Source: JBCCZC01 sp039188505
GTDB lineage: Bacteria > Pseudomonadota > Gammaproteobacteria > Xanthomonadales > SZUA-38
Reading direction: 5' to 3'
NCBI GenBank assembly: GCA_039188505.1
Contig: JBCCZC010000183.1
Span: forward strand, 1 to 10,731
Length of the DNA: 10,731 nt
Both the position numbers and the translations under genes were made by a program. Positions 6,938 through 10,731 of the stretch are shown in pieces (position 1 is the stretch's first letter; each line of letters opens with the position of its first letter). A model generated the notes under the pieces. That model did no database searches, was not told the DNA's origin, and saw nothing but the letters and a program-made list of their open reading frames with translations.

Positions 6938-6966
6938 ACGCTAGCAGTCCGATCGGGAAAAATCAA
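6938..6966 (-). promoter_or_regulatory. Candidate sigma-70 promoter of the hydrolase operon
   Basis: Read on the minus strand, TTGATT (plus 6961-6966) is followed after exactly 17 bp by TAGCGT (plus 6938-6943). The -35 matches the consensus at 4 of 6 positions, and the -10 keeps T1, A2 and T6. Transcription would start near 6930, giving a leader of about 60 nt before the ATG at 6868 with its GGGAGGG ribosome site. The -35 shares three bases with the inverted repeat at 6964-6977. Confidence 0.4.
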
Positions 6967-6977
6967 ACGGTCGTTTG
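6958..6977 (-). terminator. Possible weak intrinsic terminator of hda operon
   Basis: On the minus strand, 21 bp after the hda stop codon, the inverted repeat CAAAC-N4-GTTTG is followed by A and then five T residues (plus 6958-6962). Hairpin plus T-run is the layout of an intrinsic terminator. The stem is short (5 bp) and A/T-rich, so it would be weak. This competes with the operator interpretation of the same bases, and both could be true. Confidence 0.35.
6964..6977. promoter_or_regulatory. PsrA-type inverted-repeat operator candidate
   Basis: The plus strand reads CAAACGGTCGTTTG, a near-perfect palindrome with half sites CAAAC and GTTTG separated by four bases. This fits the motif described for PsrA of Pseudomonas and related TetR-family fatty-acid-responsive regulators, (G/C)AAAC-N2-4-GTTT(G/C). 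It overlaps the -35 of the putative hydrolase promoter, so binding would be expected to repress. No regulator gene is visible in this window. A 14-bp site alone is only moderate evidence. Confidence 0.4.
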
Positions 6978-6998
6978 TATCGGAATCTGGCAGGCCAA

Positions 6999-7703
6999 TC
7001 AGCCAGCAGAGGGCACCTGCTCGCTGATGAGCGAGCGGACGAGCGGGACCGTGACGCGCCGATGGGCAGCCAGGCTGGCGGCGGCGATGCGGTCGAGCCA
7101 GGCCAGCAACTCGCCGGTGCTCCTGGGGAGTCGGCTCAACATGTAGTCCAGCGTCCGGGAATCGAGCTTCAGACCGATCTCGGTCGAGCGAGCGCGAAGC
7201 AGCGCCGCCTTGTCCTCATCATCGAGCGCCGCGACCCGATGGCTCTCACCCCAGGTCAGCCGAGAGGCAAGGTCGGGCAACGCCGGCCGGCAGTTCCGCA
7301 GGCCGGTACGGCTGGCCACGACGAGCCCTGACCGGGACTGCTGCAGGGCGACTAGGAGCCGGAACAGGCCTTGCTCCCAGGCCTGCGGACCAAACAGGCT
7401 GTCGACGTCGTCGATGCAGAGGAGCGGCGCCGTGGCGAACTCGACCAGCTCCTCCGGCGCCACGCTTTCCGCCAGGGACGCCCCGGGCAACACGACGGCG
7501 CCCTGGCACGCCCGCGCCGTCGCGCGGAGCAGATGGCTCTTGCCCGCATCACCGGGACCGCTGAGCTCCAGCCACCGGCCCGCCGGCTCGTGCGCGAGTG
7601 CGTGCAGGGCCGCGACGGCGGTCCCGTTCGCCCCCGACCAGAAGTTCTCGAAACGCTGCGAGCGGTTGGCGTCCAGTTCGAGAGGAAGCTGGGCGGTGAT
7701 CAC
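6999..7703 (-). CDS. hda: DnaA regulatory inactivator Hda
   Basis: A 234-residue DnaA-family AAA+ ATPase lacking the DNA-binding domain, the right length for Hda. It works with the DNA-loaded beta sliding clamp to stimulate ATP hydrolysis by DnaA and so prevents over-initiation of replication. The N-terminal QLPLEL (residues 5-10) matches the short clamp-binding peptide of Hda. Walker A is GPGDAGKS (49-56), Walker B LLCIDD (94-99). LPDLASRLTWG (142-152) carries the arginine-finger Arg148, and R194 is a sensor-2 candidate. The start is a GTG at 7701-7703 that overlaps the perM stop (GTGA), with GGAG upstream, so translation is probably coupled. It is the last gene of a four-gene operon. Putting hda under shared control with membrane genes is a conserved-looking gammaproteobacterial arrangement. 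Confidence 0.93.
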   Translation of the reverse strand: MITAQLPLELDANRSQRFENFWSGANGTAVAALHALAHEPAGRWLELSGPGDAGKSHLLRATARACQGAVVLPGASLAESVAPEELVEFATAPLLCIDDVDSLFGPQAWEQGLFRLLVALQQSRSGLVVASRTGLRNCRPALPDLASRLTWGESHRVAALDDEDKAALLRARSTEIGLKLDSRTLDYMLSRLPRSTGELLAWLDRIAAASLAAHRRVTVPLVRSLISEQVPSAG

Positions 7704-8851
7704 ACCCGCTCCGGCTGGGGTTCCTGTTCGTCGCCGCCGTCCGAAGACGCCTCGTCATCCGGTGGAGCGGCTCCGCCCTCCTCCGGCGGTGCGTCGCCGT
7801 AGAAGCGGCTGCTCACGTAGCGATCATGGGCGTACCGGAGCAGCACGTTGATGACGGCTGCGGCCGGGAGCGCGATCAGCACGCCGATGAAACCGAAGAG
7901 CTGCCCCCCGGCGAGGACCGCGAAGATGACCGCCACCGGGTGCAGGCCGATGCGGTCCCCGACGAGCAGTGGTGTGAGCACCATGCCCTCCAGGGCCTGC
8001 CCGACGCCGAAGACGGCGAGCACGAGAACGACATGGAGCACATCCTGGTGCTGGAACATCGCCGCCACCACACCGGCGCCGACCCCGACGATCGAGCCGA
8101 GATAGGGAACGAACGAGATGAGGCCCGCGACCATGCCGATCAGGAGACCGAGTTCGATCCCAACGGCCCACAAGCCGATGGAGTAGACGACGCCGAGCGC
8201 GACCATCACCGAAAGCTGCCCTCGCAGGAAAGCCCCAAGAACCCCGTTTGAGTCCTTGGCCAGCTTCGAGACGGTCGGCTCGACGGTGCGCGGAATGAGT
8301 TCCCGGATTCGCTGGATCATGACGTCCCAGTCCCGCAGGAGGTAGAACGTCACGACGGGCACGAGGACCAGATTCATGACGACCGTGAGCAGCACCATGC
8401 CCGAGCGGGACAGCGAAGTCAGGATCGAGGCGGCGACACCCCCCACCTCCTGACCGTGCTCGCGCACCATGTCGATCAGCGCCTGTGTGTTCAGGAGGTC
8501 CGTGTCCGGACCAACGATCGTGCCGAGGATCGTTCGGGCGTGCCCCTCGAGCCACCGGATCATCGCGGGCAGCCGCTGGATGAGTTGAGCCAGCTGCTTC
8601 TCCAGGGCCGGGACCAGCACGAGCAGCCCGATCGCGATGATCACGGTCAGGGCGAGGAAGACGATGACTACGGCTATGGTCCGTGAAGCTCCGCGCTGCT
8701 CGAGCCAGTCGACGAACGGGTCTCCGAGGTAGGCAAACAGAGCGGCCAGACCGAAGGGAGTCAGCACGGGCGCCAGCAGATAAAGCAGCCAGCCCGTGCC
8801 TGCAAATACCGCCAGCGCGAGCCAGCGATCGGAGTTCGAGAGTTCGCTCAT
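7700..8851 (-). CDS. perM: AI-2E family transporter (PerM-like)
   Basis: A 383-residue polytopic inner-membrane protein of the AI-2E exporter / PerM superfamily. About eight hydrophobic segments are visible (roughly 10-30, 32-49, 59-82, 150-172, 212-234, 236-264, 271-298, 307-338). Family signatures: FYLLRDWD (169-176), FVPYLGSIVG (247-256) and the strongly conserved block LTPLLVGDRIGLHPVAVIF followed by AGGQLFGFIGVLIALPAAAV. The last 32 residues (352-383) are a hydrophilic acidic Pro/Gly/Asp/Glu-rich tail, probably disordered and cytoplasmic. Substrate is uncertain: some family members move autoinducer-2, others act as Na+/H+ antiporters, and many are uncharacterised. The start at 8851 has a strong AGGAAAGGGA ribosome site. 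It begins 11 bp after the phosphatidyltransferase stop and overlaps hda. E. coli perM likewise lies near hda. Confidence 0.9.
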   Translation of the reverse strand: MSELSNSDRWLALAVFAGTGWLLYLLAPVLTPFGLAALFAYLGDPFVDWLEQRGASRTIAVVIVFLALTVIIAIGLLVLVPALEKQLAQLIQRLPAMIRWLEGHARTILGTIVGPDTDLLNTQALIDMVREHGQEVGGVAASILTSLSRSGMVLLTVVMNLVLVPVVTFYLLRDWDVMIQRIRELIPRTVEPTVSKLAKDSNGVLGAFLRGQLSVMVALGVVYSIGLWAVGIELGLLIGMVAGLISFVPYLGSIVGVGAGVVAAMFQHQDVLHVVLVLAVFGVGQALEGMVLTPLLVGDRIGLHPVAVIFAVLAGGQLFGFIGVLIALPAAAVINVLLRYAHDRYVSSRFYGDAPPEEGGAAPPDDEASSDGGDEQEPQPERV

Positions 8852-8862
8852 GTTTCCCTTTC

Positions 8863-9447
8863 CTATCCCCGTGACGCGAGGGCGCGCCTGCCCCAAATGC
8901 CCACGTACTGTATGCCGCTGATCACCGTGGTCAAAGCCACAGCGGCCATGAGCGTTGCAAAACCCGCCTGTGGCAGCGGCAGCAGGCTGAGATCCAGCAG
9001 CACCCAGAGAATCAGGCAGAGCTGCAGGATGGTGTTGACCTTGCTGACGCCCGTCGGCTCTCCGGACACACGGTCCACCAGCAGCTGATAGGCCAGCGCG
9101 CCCGCGACGATCACGACGTCGCGACCGATGACCAGCGCCAGCAGCCACCACGGCAGGAATCCCTGCCAGGTCAGCATGACGTAGCAGGACACCTGCAGCA
9201 GCTTGTCGGCCAGCGGATCCAGAAGCCCACCAATCCGACTGCGCCAGTCGAAGCGTCTGGCGAGGTAGCCATCCAGGCCGTCCGTCGCACTGGCGACGAA
9301 AGCGATCAGGAGGGCCGTGGAATAAGCCTCCCGGTGGAGATACCAGACAATCGGTCCGACGGCGATGATCCGCAGAATCGACAGCAGATTCGGAATTTGA
9401 TGGACGCCGATGCCCCCGGCATCGACCAGCCGCTCGTTAGCCACCAT
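8863..9447 (-). CDS. CDP-alcohol phosphatidyltransferase family protein (PgsA-like)
   Basis: A 194-residue integral membrane enzyme, normal for the family, with five to six hydrophobic segments. It carries the complete CDP-alcohol phosphotransferase signature D-x2-D-G-x2-A-R-x8-G-x3-D-x3-D: D56, D59, G60, A63, R64, G73, D77, D81. The four aspartates bind the divalent metals used to transfer a phosphatidyl group from CDP-diacylglycerol to an alcohol with release of CMP. N-terminal IPNLLSILRI and the later GVSKVNTILQ resemble PgsA (phosphatidylglycerophosphate synthase), but the acceptor cannot be fixed by sequence, and many gammaproteobacteria have another copy elsewhere. The ATG at 9447 lies 11 bp inside the DUF2066 gene's 3' end, suggesting coupling. 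An alternative start farther upstream adds only a long Arg/Ser-rich antisense-looking leader. Confidence 0.9.
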   Translation of the reverse strand: MVANERLVDAGGIGVHQIPNLLSILRIIAVGPIVWYLHREAYSTALLIAFVASATDGLDGYLARRFDWRSRIGGLLDPLADKLLQVSCYVMLTWQGFLPWWLLALVIGRDVVIVAGALAYQLLVDRVSGEPTGVSKVNTILQLCLILWVLLDLSLLPLPQAGFATLMAAVALTTVISGIQYVGIWGRRALASRG

Positions 9448-10510
9448 CGATCGGGAAGGCCTCGGCATTGAGGGGTTCAGCGCGCAGGCTGTAGCTTTCC
9501 GAGCCGTCCGGCGCGACGCCCTCGAAGACCAGGACCTCGCCGAGCGCCACCGCCCGGTCGAGCGCCTGCACATCGCCCAGTAGCCCCAGCTGGAGCCGTA
9601 CGGTATCCCCTACCACCTCGCGCACCTGCACCGACTCGACGACGGAGAGCGCTTCGAGATAGGCCAGCACCTCAGCGAAAGCGCGCGGATCGGACACCCC
9701 TCGCACGACGATGCGGGAACCAGCATCCGTCATGGGCTCCGGGCGCACGCCGAATTCGATGGCAAGCCGATCGGCCGCTTCCTCCATGGCGCCGCGAAGG
9801 ACGTCATCGACAGTCTCGCCCGTGTTCTCCCAGCGCACCAGCCGAGCGCCGGTGAAGAGCATCCAGCGACCGACAAGGACGTTCCACTCCACGGCGATCC
9901 GACCGGCGAGCGTCTGCTCGGCCTCGTAGCGCTGACTCGCGGCGCGTATCCGGTCGTCGAAACCGCCCCAGATCTCCGCCGCCGACAGCATCGTCTGGTC
10001 TTCGAGGTCGAGCAGCGGCAGCACCAGCGGCATCGCGCGTTCGTCCGCGGTCCGTGCCGCCAGCGCAAGCGTGACCTCGTCGTCCGGCGAGAGGCCCAGC
10101 AGCCGACGCCTGCCGTCGTCCTCCACGGCCACCCAGAGCACCGTCGTGCCCCGTTCCAGCGGCCAGATGGTCTCGCCCATGCGAATCACGAGTTCCTGGA
10201 CCGCGTCGGGCACGAAGGTGACCTGGAGCTGAACTTCCGGCTCGCCCTCGGCATTGACGCCTTCGAGGTAGCGAAACTGGCGGACCATCGGTTCGGCCGC
10301 TGCGCTGTCGGCGCGCTCCGCCGCGACGCGAGATCCGGTCAGGCGCACCAGCGCCAGCGCCAGCGCATCTCCCAGGGCCGCGCGTCGGGCCCGTTCACTG
10401 CGGTCGGCCACCGGCACCGTGACCTCCCAGGGGTCGACCGTTTCGGCGATCGCACCGAGAGCCAGCAATAGGAGACCCGTTGCGGCCAGGAGTCTAGAAC
10501 CACGAAGCAT
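9437..10510 (-). CDS. DUF2066 domain-containing exported protein
   Basis: A 357-residue protein with a Sec signal peptide (MLRGSRLLAATGLLLLALGAIA, cleavage near residue 22), so it is probably periplasmic. The mature N-terminus matches the usual DUF2066 opening: VTVPVADRSERARRAALGDALALALVRLTG (30-59), with repeated alanine/arginine helices, followed by MVRQFRYLEG and LQVTFVPDAVQELV. No cysteines and no membrane segment after the signal. DUF2066 proteins are uncharacterised but commonly sit upstream of hda/perM and beside purM in gammaproteobacteria. Here it heads the operon: stop TAA overlaps the start of the phosphatidyltransferase gene by 11 bp. The ATG at 10510 has GGAG about 10 bp upstream. 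The function is unknown; a role in the envelope is inferred from export and neighbours. Confidence 0.87.
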   Translation of the reverse strand: MLRGSRLLAATGLLLLALGAIAETVDPWEVTVPVADRSERARRAALGDALALALVRLTGSRVAAERADSAAAEPMVRQFRYLEGVNAEGEPEVQLQVTFVPDAVQELVIRMGETIWPLERGTTVLWVAVEDDGRRRLLGLSPDDEVTLALAARTADERAMPLVLPLLDLEDQTMLSAAEIWGGFDDRIRAASQRYEAEQTLAGRIAVEWNVLVGRWMLFTGARLVRWENTGETVDDVLRGAMEEAADRLAIEFGVRPEPMTDAGSRIVVRGVSDPRAFAEVLAYLEALSVVESVQVREVVGDTVRLQLGLLGDVQALDRAVALGEVLVFEGVAPDGSESYSLRAEPLNAEAFPIDGG

Positions 10511-10731
10511 CCACGCACTCCATGCCTTGTCTGAAAGGATCCATCCCGTCGGCGCAGCGTCTCGTACGGGGGCCGTCGCCGGGTGCCAGGGCGGCTTCCG
10601 GCTTCATCAATCGTGATCGCCTAAGATACCATACGGCCCCGGGGGGGCGGGCACCCTCAGGGGGTGGCAAAAATGGGAAAACAGGGGGTGACCTAAGGCG
10701 GCGCCGGGGTGGGTATAGACGCCCGCCACCC
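10511..10731. other. Non-coding region upstream of the DUF2066 operon, with G-rich repeats
   Basis: No gene is supported here. The half nearest 10510 should hold the operon promoter on the minus strand, but I find no good -35/-10 pair. On the plus strand TAAGAT at 10622-10627 is a fair -10 without a good -35; it could serve a divergent gene to the right. From about 10636 the sequence is G-rich: a seven-G run (10641-10647), GGG (10649-10651), and two copies of CAGGGGGTG (10658-10666 and 10682-10690). Near the edge, GGGTGG (10707-10712) and CCACCC (10726-10731) form an inverted repeat. Synteny suggests purM may follow outside the window. Confidence 0.4.
10658..10690. repeat. Two direct repeats CAGGGGGTG, 24 bp apart
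   Basis: Identical 9-bp units at 10658-10666 and 10682-10690, with a short A-rich spacer containing ATGGGAAAA between them. The first unit also lies in a potential hairpin (CACCC / GGGTG). The purpose is unknown: a regulator site or part of a G-quadruplex-forming stretch are possibilities. Confidence 0.5.

Noticed and set aside
7210..7851. 213-codon plus-strand frame opposite hda
   Set aside because: It is antisense to a well-supported Hda with Walker A, Walker B and clamp motif, and its own translation is Arg/Ser/Ala-rich.
10664..10682. Possible sigma-54 promoter (TGGCA followed by A-rich and G-rich bases)
   Set aside because: The downstream TTGC element at the required spacing is missing.
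10674..10697. Seven-codon mini-ORF (MGKQGVT) near the right edge
   Set aside because: Too short, with no clear ribosome site; could be a leader peptide but nothing supports it.
1..10731. Insertion sequence, prophage, CRISPR or toxin-antitoxin signals
   Set aside because: No transposase, integrase, terminal inverted repeats with target duplication, regular spacer-repeat pattern, or small toxin/antitoxin pair is visible.

Overview
The window looks like chromosomal DNA of a GC-rich gammaproteobacterium. Coding regions are roughly two-thirds G+C, genes are tightly packed, and starts often overlap the previous stop. The block hda / perM / CDP-alcohol phosphatidyltransferase / DUF2066 is characteristic of gammaproteobacteria; in E. 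coli, hda and perM also lie close together near purM. I see no rRNA, tRNA, CRISPR array, insertion sequence, phage gene or broken gene. I recognise ten protein genes.

Left part (181-4682). A small exported glycine-zipper protein (minus strand) lies downstream of a MATE-type multidrug/Na+ antiporter (minus). The antiporter starts with a TTG that overlaps the stop codon of amrS (minus), the radical SAM member of the 'AmmeMemoRadiSam' trio. Facing away from amrS across a 103-bp gap are amrB (MEMO family) and amrA (AMMECR1 family) on the plus strand, and these also overlap. The complete trio is therefore present, split into two divergent units, with a membrane exporter attached to the radical SAM unit. 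The chemistry of the trio is, as far as I know, not settled.

Middle part (4683-6998). After a convergent hairpin comes a two-gene minus-strand operon. It encodes a secreted alpha/beta-hydrolase-like protein (HGTG and T-H-S-N-G-G motifs, six cysteines in the mature chain) and an exported 411-residue protein that resembles the DUF4785 family. Upstream is a plausible sigma-70 promoter whose -35 element overlaps a perfect CAAAC-N4-GTTTG inverted repeat. This fits the published PsrA-type motif (TetR-family, fatty-acid-responsive). The same repeat followed by five T residues could instead be a weak terminator for the hda operon.

Right part (6999-10510). A four-gene minus-strand operon runs DUF2066 exported protein, CDP-alcohol phosphatidyltransferase, PerM/AI-2E transporter, Hda. 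Junctions are overlaps or an 11-bp gap, so the genes are probably co-transcribed and partly translationally coupled. They concern the envelope, phospholipid synthesis and control of replication initiation (Hda inactivates DnaA-ATP while bound to the sliding clamp). The last 220 bp are non-coding and end in a G-rich, repeat-containing stretch. By synteny purM may lie just beyond the right edge, but it is not visible here.

The most interesting candidates are (i) amrS-MATE divergent from amrBA, and (ii) the secreted hydrolase/DUF4785-like pair with its candidate fatty-acid-type operator.
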